The translations under genes and the position numbers were made by a program. The notes below the pieces were generated by a model. The model searched no databases, was not told the origin of the DNA, and was given only the letters and a program-made list of their open reading frames with translations. Source: Prorocentrum cordatum (taxonomy: Eukaryota > Sar > Dinophyceae > Prorocentrales > Prorocentraceae). Taken from it: DNA of 64,000 nucleotides. Of the stretch, positions 18,867 through 28,021 are shown one piece after another. Position 1 is the stretch's first letter. Every line of letters begins with the position of its first letter. The stretch spans positions 349,945 through 413,944 of the forward strand of contig CAUYUJ010013925.1 in assembly GCA_963575745.1 (NCBI GenBank), given 5' to 3'.

Positions 18867-21800
18867 TCAAGATAAAGAAGATGCGCCTGCAACGTCTGCC
18901 AGCATCTGGGCTTCCCTCAGATGCTGGAGCTCAGCACTGCAGCGCGCCGCGGCCTCAGAGGCGGATTGATCCGCAAACGTAGCCAGCATAGATGGATTAT
19001 CCATGAACTGCTTCAACAGGCCTTTCGACCTCGCGTCATTGACCGTCTGCAGCTTATGGTTCGTGTACCCCATCACTATCTTCCGGCGGGACCGTACAGC
19101 GTCCATGGGTACACGTCCACCATGCTGGGCCAGTGTCCTGGCTACGAAGCAATCGAACGTCTCCAGATCGTCGACGCTGTCGCCTCTCATCGTCGCCTTG
19201 GCGAGCGTCTCCAGCAACCCCTGAGGCAGGTTTCCCTGCAGTTGCTTGCGCTCCTGCGCCGGGGTCGGCTCGCCTGTCAGCACCGTCTGGAACGACGTGC
19301 TGCTTGCGCTCGAGGCGGGTTGCCCCGCAGCTCCAAATCGATCACACCTGATCGACAGATGCCCTGATGGCAACTTCGTCGTCGGCATGATCTTGGCGCC
19401 CTCGGGGAGTTCCATCTTGACCTGTCCCTTCCCAGGGAATATCAGCTTCTCTTGGCCTCGTTCGAGCACAATAATAATGCGCTTGTCCTGCACTGTCGAG
19501 GCCCAGGATGGCTGGCAGGTCCTTGCCACAGCCTGACACAATGTTCGTCTTGTACGAATCGAGCTGGGTCGAGCCCTGGTACTCGCAGGCAATACTGAAA
19601 GTGCCTACGGTATCCGCTGGGGCCGACCCCTCGCCCACCCCGTTGGTGTTCAGACGAGAACGGGGTTCAAACGTACAAGAACGACCATGTGCCTCAGCAG
19701 CCTGGACAAACTTGCGGCTCGCATTTTCTCCCATGATGTTGATCTTCGAGCCTACATCGATGAGGATAGAGTTACCACCATCCTCCTGGAAAGTCTTACT
19801 AGGCTGCTTGATGTGCACTGTTTCTGAAGTGCCAGCTGGGCCATCTGGCGGGTTTCCCCGCAATTCGGTCGCACTCCCTGGCGGGTTTCCCCGCATTGTA
19901 CTGGCACCCGGCCTGCCTTCGGCCATACGTGCCAGGTCGATGCACTGGAAGTACGACACGTTCTGAGCCTGAGCGCCCTGCTCCTCCCGCCAGTTGGCAT
20001 ACTCGTCACGTATGCTCGTATACTGCTCGCGGGTGGTGCGTCTCGTCAGCGTCAGATACGAATGAAGGGTGATGTCCTGCAACCCCTCATTCGTGAGGTG
20101 ATCCCTATACTGCAGCCACTCATCGAACTCCTTGTTCGTAGCTGAGAGCTCGACGGCCCTGACTGCTGTTGCCGCTGTCGCCACTGAGGAATCTGAGAGA
20201 TCAAACGAAGCACTCTCAGTCTCAGGATTGTCGGCGTCCAGCATGAACGTTGTGTGCGCATTTTCCATCTGGGTATGGAAATGCCGAACACGCAACTCAC
20301 GCAGCTGTTCAGGGCCCAGTGCCAACTCTGCCCCGCCCCCGCTCTGGGGAGACATTTGAGGAGCCACCTGTCCGACAAGTGGAGTGTTAGGCAGGCTTCC
20401 CTGCTGAGGCACCGTCATCGGGATAAGCTGGTCGAAGTATCCCGTCTCCATCGGCGGCCTCACCTCCTCCGGCAGGTTTCCCTGCTGCTGGGGCTGAGCT
20501 GTCTGCCTGTCCAGCATCCTGGCTGTCATCTCCTCCACCATGCTCCTCAACTCCCGTAGCTCCCTCGCTGCTTGCTCAAGAGCCTGAGTGTAGGAGCCGG
20601 CCCATGGAAATGATGACGCTATGATGCCAGGCGCTCGGCAGATAGCACATGGTGGTTGCTGAGGGTCTCCCTCACGCTGATTGGCAACATGGCCCACCAC
20701 ATTTGAGTTCCAGCACTCCTCGTGGAATAGGTGGTTACACCTCAAGCGGTAAACGCTTTCCCTCGGCTGAAACTCCTCGAGGCATACCGCGCAGGTGTCT
20801 TCCATCCCAGTGAATACTTCCACATCTGCCGCTCTGGGGTACACCCGCCGCTGTCTCTCCAGGACCGTCTCGGAGCCCATGAAGGCCGCTGGAGGATCCC
20901 CTGCGGAATCCAGCACCTCCGGCGCCACGGCGGCCACGGCTGGAGGAACTGCCGTTGCGGAGGCAGCAGGCGTCACAGCGGGCGAGTTTCCTCGCATGGG
21001 TGAGCCTCTGTTCCTCACGACCTCGAGCGCAACTGCACATGATTGGTCACGTACACTCTGCACGGCCTGCCTGCGCCTGAAACACGCCTGTTGGGTGTGG
21101 TACGTCTGCCTGATATAATCAGGCACACCCCTACTGCCTGATGATATCGAATGGGCAGTGGGTTGAACGGCCACATCTGGCGTCGTCGGCGCGGGCATGA
21201 AGGCCATGTGCGGATACATGGACTGATCACTGCAACGCACATTCGTGAGGCTATGGAACTGATCCGCCATCTCGCGAACAAACCTGTTCGGGACTCTAGA
21301 CCCATCAGGGTACAGTGGCGGATCCATGCGTGCTGGCGCTGGCCTCTGGCCCTGGGCCATGCTCGGGTGAGCATTGAAGGCTGGGATGAAGGCTCGTTGC
21401 CGAGCAGGATCCCGTGGATTGGGGCCTTCTGGCTCCCAGGACCAGGCCGGCCTCCACCTCTGACCACTCGGGTGGGGCAGGTTGTGACTCTGCACCTGTT
21501 GCACCGCAGCTGCCACCCTTGCACGGTAGTCATCGGGCACTCCAGCAACAGTAGTTTGGCAAGCAAATGGTCGGTGGTGACTTGGAGTGCCGGGCAGGTT
21601 TCCCTGCTGACTCGTTGGCGTGCCGGGCGGCATCATGTTCAGGAGAGCTGTGGCATGCTCAGCTCTGGCCGCGGCGATCCTCTCCATGAGAGTGCCATTC
21701 GTGGCAGAGCGACCAGGAGTCCCGAACGGAGACTGCGCTGGCGGCGCCGCCACTGGGGTCATGCCCCTCGGTGTGTGCACGCCATGCGAGGGGCTCCCAG

Positions 21801-22446
21801 GCATCTGCTCAAATCGAGCAGGCTCTCCGAAGATGCGGCCGAACGTCTGCGGGTCTCCCTGCGGTTCGGGCGCATCATGTCGGAGTCCATTGACGGGCAG
21901 GTTTCCCCGCATGGCCTGACGATTACGCGTCACCATGGCGGACATGGCTCCCTGGCCAGCGGCCCAGGGGTCTTGCTGGTACAGTCTGTCCGCCAATTGT
22001 TCCACCTGCTCAGGATTTAGAGCGGCCGCGATCTGGTCCAGATCTGAGGTGCTAAGGACCTGCCAAGATATGGCACTAGGCCCTTGGCTTGGAGCCCGGC
22101 TTGGAGCCGCGCTTCCAGCCTCACTCTCGTTGATCATGAAGATCTGGTGGACTTCAGGCTGGTTTCCCAACGTGGTGGGGCTGTAGTGGTCTCCAACTTC
22201 TCTGCGACCGTAAACCATAGGGGGATCAATACCCTCTTGGTCACGAGACCACCGGTACTTGACGCTAGCACTGCCCACATCAGTCCACCTATTCGGGGCC
22301 GACATCATAGCGGTGGAGACGCGTGCCGTACGATCGCCCAAATATTCTGGGTTGCGCCATTGCTTCCCCGTGGTGAGGTCTTTCCACGTGGGAGATGTAG
22401 CACGGTTCAATGATACCGTCTTTTCCCTCGGATAGAAGGACGCCAT
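18867..22446 (-). CDS. RING-H2 finger and retropepsin-like protease region of the LTR polyprotein
   Basis: 19342-22446 is open for 1,034 codons. It has a Pro/Gln/Met-rich N-terminal half, then a RING-H2 finger (CAVCLEEF, RLRCNHLFHEEC, CAIC), a coiled stretch, and a retropepsin-like site with ILIDVGSKINIMG, about 70 residues before LPAILGLDSAG. Retropepsins normally carry D-S/T-G; here it is D-V-G-S. The frame then shifts near 19480. 18867-19592 continues the protease fold (KRIIIVLERGQEKLIF) and a helical tail. RING-H2 fingers are usually E3 ubiquitin ligase modules, unusual in an LTR polyprotein. Eleven or more of the small hairpins lie in this part. Confidence 0.7.
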
Positions 22447-24966
22447 TTTCAGACCAACAAAATTTTATGCCGTCCTTCAGGGCCTGACGCCAGTCCACAA
22501 AGATGACGAGAGTGGACTCGGGGTCCCACCCACGTTTCACACTGCGACGGCGATCCGTCGGCACAAAGTGGATGTGCGACCGGCCTGACCCTCTTTTCTT
22601 CGAGTTGTGTTCTGAACGACAAGAGAGGCCATGCCACATGATGCCTTCAAAGGCTTCCCATCGAGAGCCATGCATGGCCACCTAGGGGTGCGGGGCCGGT
22701 CTCCCAGCAGGGTTGTCGCGACGACCATGGAGCCTTCAGCGTCCACGAGTGCCCTTGAGAGGCATGGATGAAGATGTCGGGCTTACCAGAATCCCGCACT
22801 AACACCTTGAACTGAAGGCGGTGTTTCTCTTCACCGTCTGGTTCGCGGACATGAACAATCTCCATCATGATGGCAGCCATCTCGTCCACCGTTCGGCCGT
22901 AGAAGTTAGCGGCGATGACTTTGGCCTCGTCCTGCTTGGGATTGTACCCGTCCTGTCTCGTTCGCCCGTTGTGCCACGGAAACTCATTTACGAGCTCTAC
23001 GAGGTTAATCCAGCCATCATGATCGTCGAATGTAGTCAGGCCCCACACAGGATTGTGTGGCCTGTCGGGCGCGTGTCTGCATATCCGACTGAGACATTTA
23101 CTCAGTTGCTTGAGGGTATGATTCTTCTTCGGGATAATGTTTTCTTGCCTGCATCGTTCCATGAATGCCTCATCCACCGAGCGCATCGGTGGAAGCTTCC
23201 GCAGGGCAAGTCTGTCATTGATCACGGCCTGACTCCCACTAGTGAAGGACGCATCCCCTGGGTGGTGCAACTGGTCCTCGGGCCGGTTTCCCGGCACAGG
23301 AGCCTCTGTCGCCGAAGAGACTGCGGCTCCTGAAGAGGAAGAAGCTGCAGCTGCAGCGCCTGGCGGGTTTCCCCGCGGTGACTCTCGGCTGGCACTGCCC
23401 CTAATCTTAGGCACCCAGGTACCCCTAGACAGAGCACCTTCCTCAGACCTCTTGGAGCGAGCCGCCGCAGGTGCGGCCGGCGTAGGGGTAAACCCCGTAC
23501 GCTCGAAGGCTTTGGCCTTGCCGGCGATGGATCCGCTCCGGCTAGGTGGGCGTCTCCGTATCTCCACAGGGTCCTGAGGTGGCTGCTTGGGGTCGGATCC
23601 TTGTGCTGGAGTTGCTCTAGTCGGTGATCTCGGCGTTCTAGAACGAGGCACCTCCATCTGCACGTCTGACCCAAGATCCTCAGAGCGAGCTGTTGTGTTC
23701 GGTCTCTCCTCCGACGGCGACTTCGGCGCTGGAGTTTCGCCCTTAGCCTTCGGTTGGAGTGGGAGTGGGGGCTTCTTCGCCCCCTTCATATAGATCTTTT
23801 GGGAGTCCATCAGCATCTGGCGAGTTGCCTCGCGGGCGCGTTCCTCTGCTATTCGTCTGCGTTCCTCATCTGCTGCAGCTCGCTGGGCCCTCTGTTCATC
23901 GTCATCCATCATTTCTGGCCGCTGGGACTGACTGGAAACGCCTGGCGAGTTTCCTCGCATTCCAGGAAGGCTAAAGAGCGCATCAGTTTCTTCCTGGGTC
24001 ATAGGCACCAGTCCTCTCGGAGCCGGAGGAGGCTGAACTTCCTCGGCCTTAGGCCTCATATGAACTGCGATTCCGAGACGACGGTTGATCTCTGCGATCT
24101 CGTCTTGAGTCATCGGAATCAGCGGTGGATGACCCTCCTTGGCAGGAGTGCGGCCTCGATTCGGGCTCAAACTCTCGTTGAGGGCATCCAGGCCTACGCT
24201 CCTGAAATGGCTCTGAGCACGGTCCACAAACTGCATTAGGTCTGCACAGTTTGCGCGCTGCAATGATATTTCGCAGCTGCGCCCGTACTTCTTGTATTTC
24301 AGGACGACGAATATTCGTCGCGAGCTTGTATCCACCTCGTATGGACTTGCCTTCGGCATCTCGGTAGGCTGGGTTGCCCTTTCCGAAGGCCGAATGCTCA
24401 CCCTTCTGACGCCTAGGGTCATTGTAGGGAAGCAATTGACCCCCCCGCCTAGCAGCATGCTCCTTTGGGCCTGCTTGCCTCCATTCGCGAGGGAGCCGTG
24501 CTTGCGGACGAGGTTCTTCCCTGAGGCGTGGGTGAGAGCGAGACCTCCTGGTTTGCTGATCAGATGAAGCTGCCGACGTAGCCTGAGCGGGAGCCAGCGG
24601 GGGCCCCTGCGAGATCCCAGGCGGATCATCTAGAATGGGCAGGTCTCCCTGCTGACTGGAGCCCGGCGCAACTGGCTCTTGCGCCGGTGGTGGTGCGTCG
24701 GGCATGTCGGGACTAAAGTCCACTTCTTCTTCACCGTTGACCTCCATCATGAGTATTGTGGTCTCGTCCTCGCACAGCCCACATCCATCACCCTCTTCAT
24801 CTTCTGATGTAGGATTGCCAAAGACGACGGTCATCGGTCCAGCCGGGACGGGCAGGTTTCCCTGCGTAGCCGGCGTCTGAGCATCGCTTGGCTGTCCTGG
24901 CGTAGGCGGCACGGTTGTCGGCTCAGGCTCGTTGCCGGGCACAGGCTGCCCGGCAATATTACGCAT
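22289..24966 (-). CDS. LTR polyprotein region with Tpt1/KptA RNA 2'-phosphotransferase domain
   Basis: Three overlapping frames make one protein: 24049-24966, 22647-24629 and 22289-22681. After a long disordered Pro/Ala/Ser region with an Arg/Glu helix, a Tpt1/KptA-like domain starts near KQLSKCLSRICRHAP, followed by HDGWINLVELV. It continues to IFIHASQGHSW (family motif R-A-x-Q-G-H-S), and after the frame change to AMHGSRWEAFEGIMWHGL, RSHIHFV and SENGVLLSEG. These match the order of the N-terminal winged-helix and C-terminal ADP-ribosyltransferase-like halves of Tpt1. Tpt1 enzymes use NAD+ to remove the 2'-phosphate left at RNA ligation junctions. The family His in the 'HGT' position is present (MHGS). 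Its presence in a retrotransposon is the odd point. The frame break near 22680-22730 means this copy would not make an intact domain. Confidence 0.7.
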
Positions 24967-24981
24967 GGCCGTATGGTTGGG

Positions 24982-25727
24982 TCACAATCCCGCCGCCTGG
25001 AGACCCCATCCTGGCGAAGGAAGAGCCTGGCCGCGCATGGCGATGGCCCTTCCAAGGGCCTGGCGCCATCTCCCTCTGGAGTACCACACATGCCGCTGCA
25101 CGTCCTCAGGGTGCACGCTATCGATGAGAGTCAGGGCCGCCAGCACTAGGTCCGAGTCGTCACAGGCATCAGCGTCCTGTAGCATCATTTGGCCAGCTTC
25201 GATGCTCTCGTGACTCTGGGGATATGCTATGACCAATACCTCGTGCATCCTCATGAGGGTCTGCAGTAGTGTGCGTGGTCCGTACTCGCCCGGGGCAAGC
25301 GAGCCAGGGGGTATAAATGGGCCCCCTGGCCCGCCCGCTACGAACGCTTGAGACTCCATTTCTATCAGATCAGCGTAATTTAGAGGATATGTAGGGGTAG
25401 GCCTGTTTCCAGGCATGAGGTCGGGTTGAGGTCATCTTCTGCACTGCTCTCGTAGGCCATGATGTTGCCTGGATTACCGAACATCCAGTCAAAGAAGGAT
25501 AAAGGCTGGTTTCCCAGCGCCCCATGGTCCACAGGCGCCAGCTCGAAGTTGCCGACGACAAACCTGCGGAGGTACTCGAGGTAGTACGCGTACAGTCCAT
25601 GGCCGCACGCCTCGATCTCATCCAAATTGTCCATGCTGCTGACCCAAGTGAAAAATCTCTGCTCCATGGCCTCAAATTCTTGGAGGCTCAGATATTCAAT
25701 AACTGGTTCACTTGAGCCGAAATGGAC
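24982..25727 (-). CDS. Unrecognised region after gag
   Basis: The first part directly follows the gag stop, in the same frame: after TAA (25728-25730) the frame runs on through VHFGSS to 25380 (EYLSLQEFEAMEQRFFTW). It then shifts and continues as 24982-25416 (LNYADLIEMESQAF, TLMRMHEVLVIAYPQSHE). It is acidic and helical. No domain is recognised. A 15-nt stretch at its 5' edge resembles the spliced leader. Two mini-hairpins (25401 PGNRP, 25505 LGNQP) lie here. Confidence 0.45.
25711..25725 (-). other. Spliced-leader-like 15-mer at the gag/pol boundary
   Basis: The sense strand reads CCATTTCGGCTCAAG. The last 15 bases of the dinoflagellate spliced leader are CCATTTTGGCTCAAG, so 14 of 15 match. 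It lies three bases after the gag stop codon, at the junction to the next frame. It could be a relic of a trans-spliced RNA, or chance. Confidence 0.4.
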
Positions 25728-27254
25728 TTAGGTTGATCTGCCCTTTCCATTTCCCTTCGCTGGACGATCTTTCACAAGATGATCGGCACTATCACACTCA
25801 TGGCACTTTAGGATCTGGCCGTCTCTACCTCGCGGGTTTCCCCGCCTACCTTTGCCTTTGCCTGGGTATCTCTACTGCCTTTGCCACGGCCTTTTCCCCC
25901 GAAAAATATCATCATACTGGTCATCTGAGAGCCTCTGGAGGAAGGCCGTGATGCCTCGTCCATTCAACCTACGACGACCCCGTTTGCCTTTACCTGTTCC
26001 TTTGAAGCTCCTCCGCATCCTCCTCCCAACACGACGCACTGGTTTTCGTGTGAACCTCCTCCACCTCCGCTTTGCCTGTTGTAATAACCAAAGCAGGTGT
26101 TCGACACGCTGATTGTCACTTTCCATGTTCATGATATCTGACCAATCTAAAGGTTCAACACCGTCTGATGATATAGTATCGGTGTCGGTGCCGGAGTCGA
26201 AATCGTCGTCTCCCAGGTAGGTGGATACACCGTTGCTTCACCCCATAAGGAGCGGTGTCTTTGAGGTTCTCTAGGAGGAGGGCTGGTTGCCCAGCTTGGT
26301 TGTGATCGATCCCCTGCTAGTAGGGCAGTAGACTCTCCAGGATCGTCGGCCCATATGCTTGAGGGCCCGTTTCCAGGCTGGGCTTCAGTGGTTAAGGTAG
26401 TGTAGAAATTCCCACTACCAGATCCCCTTCCCATTCCAAACACTGATCCTATGTTACCAGGAGATCGTTCTGACAGATGGCCTATCGAACGCATCCTTTC
26501 CAGCAACTCATCATACTGTTGTTGTGTTCGGGGCATTTGGTGGTTGAGTGGCTGTAAGAGTTGCATGGCTCGCTGGTTGCCAACGCCAAGGGCGCGAAAT
26601 AGGATAGTAGTTAGCAGTTGGAAGTTGGGAAGGTCAAATCCCACCGACTGTGCCTCAAGTCGGGCCATCTCGAATCGGGTGAGGGTGACATCGATTCGTT
26701 CTCCGTGAGGCACATGAAAGTCGATGAGCTGTGTGCCTGAAGTGAGCTGGCGCTCATCTTCCAGGCGCTCGAACTTCATGCCTAGGAGGAACATGATGTA
26801 GGTTACTGGGTCGGTGTGGACACCATCGATGTCCGCACCGTAGTTTATAATGTCAGGTGGTACCCTCATGGCGAGTGTCCTCGCTAGGCCGCCCAAGCCG
26901 CGTTGTATGGCGGCTGCTTGGGCCTGTGGCGTCATACGTCCACTTGTGACGTTGAGCCACGCGTTGACCTCATAAACGTACTCGCGAAAAGGTGCGTTGC
27001 CTTGAGGGTCCCAATATGGGCCATGTGTTTGCCCATCGGTGTTGTTATCTCCACGGCGCATGCGTCCGATTGCTGCCCCCAGCGCGAACCATATGATGGC
27101 GAAGATAACCAGCCCAAGGCCGTGAATATAGGGGTGGTTATTAGGCGTTTTGCTGCGCTGGGGTAGCGCCTTGTCAAGTCTTCGAGGCGCTTTATCTTGC
27201 GGGTCTCCCCGACTATGCTTCAAGTACTGCGCTTTTGGCTCGTTGCCGAGCGGT
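25728..27254 (-). CDS. Gag-like protein with a defective zinc knuckle
   Basis: The main frame 26147-27223 (358 codons) starts near LGNEPKAQYLKHSRGD and has one hydrophobic segment (LGLVIFAIIWFALGAAIG). A helical gag-like body follows (FERLEDERQLTSGTQLIDFH, MARLEAQSVGFDLPNFQLLT). After frame changes near 26200 and 25900 it becomes very basic (KRRWRRFTRKPVRRVGRRMR, then Gly/Lys/Arg). It ends with CHECDSADHLVKDR, a CCHC zinc knuckle whose last Cys is Arg. It stops at TAA 25728-25730. Gag packages the RNA; the hydrophobic segment near the N terminus is unusual for copia. The frame changes indicate decay or assembly error. Confidence 0.65.
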
Positions 27255-27450
27255 TGGTACTAGCGCAGTGATGAAGCGTATATGGTACCAATGTTGTTGT
27301 CTAGACGCCGTACCTCTCGTGTTGCTTCTTGCTCTTGAATTGATCCTCGTAAATGTACTGGGAGTGGTGGCGCAGGGTGGTAGTTGGTCACGAAGATCGT
27401 GCCGTATAGCGTGAGGATAAGAAGAGCAAGAGCTGACCACACGAAAGTGC
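27255..27450 (-). other. Leader region between primer site and gag
   Basis: A short frame 27260-27442 begins with a hydrophobic stretch (WSALALLILTLYGTIFV) and then becomes polar. It is followed by a TAG in frame with gag. It may be an upstream reading frame or the true gag start damaged by a stop. The perfect hairpin member at 27238-27251 lies at its border with gag. Confidence 0.35.
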
Positions 27451-27467
27451 GGCCAGTTCAGCTACCA
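27451..27467 (-). promoter_or_regulatory. Candidate primer-binding site
   Basis: Directly next to the 5' LTR the sense strand reads TGGTAGCTGAACTGGCC. A TGG at this place pairs with the CCA end of a tRNA. I cannot name the tRNA; a match to an internal tRNA fragment, as in some copia elements, is possible. Confidence 0.5.
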
Positions 27468-27722
27468 AGTCTGAAGTGACTATGGTAAGTCAAATAGCAT
27501 CCGATTCCATGGGAAGCGGATGGCAAATAGCGTCCGGTATCGTACTGAGGTTGTTCAGTAAGAGGAATGGACGGATAAGATAGGATAAGATCGATGTAAT
27601 GATCTTTCCAGCACAAGCAGTGTCCGGGCAAATAGGGCGCGCGTGCCTTGAGCCAAAGGCAACGGCGCGCGAGCTATACTCCCGATTCTATATAACATAT
27701 CCCAAAGAGCTACCCTTAAAGT
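27468..27722 (-). repeat. 5' LTR (255 bp)
   Basis: This is the direct repeat of 11795-12060 and lacks 11 bp of that copy ('tagcgaacaca' region). On the sense strand there is a TATATAG and, about 30 nt downstream, the spliced-leader-like stretch (27657-27675). That is where the RNA start and R region would be expected. Confidence 0.9.
27657..27675 (-). other. Spliced-leader-like sequence in the 5' LTR
   Basis: Identical to 11985-12003 (sense CCGTTGCCTTTGGCTCAAG). It is about 30 nt downstream of the TATATAG, close to the expected transcription start of the element. Confidence 0.4.
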
Positions 27723-27727
27723 CTCGG
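27723..27727. repeat. Target-site duplication, right
   Basis: CTCGG directly after the right LTR, followed by GACCTATCCTGGGG, which is the right flank of the empty site in copy B. Confidence 0.9.
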
Positions 27728-27829
27728 GACCTATCCTGGGGTGCGTTCTGGCTAGAATTTCGACGAGAATCCAGCCATGGTGACGAAGGATCTCCAGGAC
27801 GAGCAGCGGTATCGGTACCTTTCCCTCCT

Positions 27830-28021
27830 CTGGCGAGCGGTGTCCTTTCTCGCCAGCATGCCCTGCACCATGTAGCCCACCCTCGCGCGCAGGGTGGCCG
27901 CCGTCACGGCTCGCTCCGACTCGCTGGCCTCGCTGGATCGCAGGAGGGCAGCGCGCCCCGGGGCACAGAGGCCGAGGGCAAGGGCGAGTCCCAACGTGTG
28001 CACCATCGCTGCCGTGCGCAT
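27830..28021 (-). CDS. Array gene copy A, exon 1: signal peptide
   Basis: The 64-codon exon starts at ATG 28019-28021 (a second ATG is five codons later). It reads MRTAAMVHTLGLALALGL, then CAPGRAALLRSSEASESE, a typical N-region, hydrophobic core and cleavage region of a secretory signal peptide, followed by a short helix ending ARKDTARQ. It is conserved in B and C. Joining to exon 2 is phase-compatible only if the donor lies directly after the CAG of the last Gln. That donor is not GT (AG in A and C, GA in B), so the junction is unresolved. In copy A the 15.9-kb retrotransposon lies between this exon and exon 2. Confidence 0.6.

Larger units (their letters stand above)
12178..27251 (-). repeat. 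Dispersed 14-nt GNRA-type hairpin family (at least 30 perfect members)
   Basis: The plus-strand form is GCnnG-TTTC-CnnGC, so the sense strand reads GCnnG-GAAA-CnnGC. Perfect members start at 12178, 12948, 13735, 14370, 14631, 15038, 16306, 16816, 17909, 18167, 19226, 19315, 19848, 19881, 20391, 20472, 20982, 21392, 21594, 23282, 23363, 23820, 23945, 24639, 24852, 25401, 25505, 25832, 26282 and 27238. The two middle stem bases take ten different values (GA, TC, CT, AG, GT, GC, AC, GG, CG, TG), each matched by its complement. Sense loops are GAAA, GCAA (19315, 21392, 23820, 26282, 27238), GAGA (14370, 16816, 24639) and once GAAG (20391). Nine further members have one non-Watson-Crick pair (12327, 12353, 18783, 21849, 21897, 22158, 22695, 24927, 26365). 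In seven of these the odd pair is G-U on the sense strand. Most members read as xGNxP (RGNSP, QGNLP, LGNEP, PGNRP), but others use the other two frames (GEETR at 13735, AGKPA at 15038) or are noncoding (12178). Confidence 0.9.
11795..27722 (-). mobile_element. 15.9-kb copia-type LTR retrotransposon inserted in array copy A
   Basis: The element has direct LTRs (11795-12060 and 27468-27722) and a 5-bp target duplication. A TGG-starting primer-site candidate lies next to the 5' LTR. The minus-strand coding order is gag with zinc knuckle, Tpt1/KptA domain, RING-H2, aspartic protease, methyltransferase-like region, integrase, reverse transcriptase, RNase H. Integrase before reverse transcriptase is the Ty1/copia arrangement. 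It is roughly three times the length of a typical copia element because of the additional domains. The coding region is broken by many frame changes, so this copy is probably not autonomous. More than 30 small hairpins are scattered inside it. It disrupts the first intron of copy A and is absent from copies B and C. Confidence 0.95.

Noticed and set aside
26563-26585. Further hairpin-family member near gctggttgccaac
   Set aside because: Pairs only with a three-base loop; does not fit the five-bp stem plus tetraloop rule.
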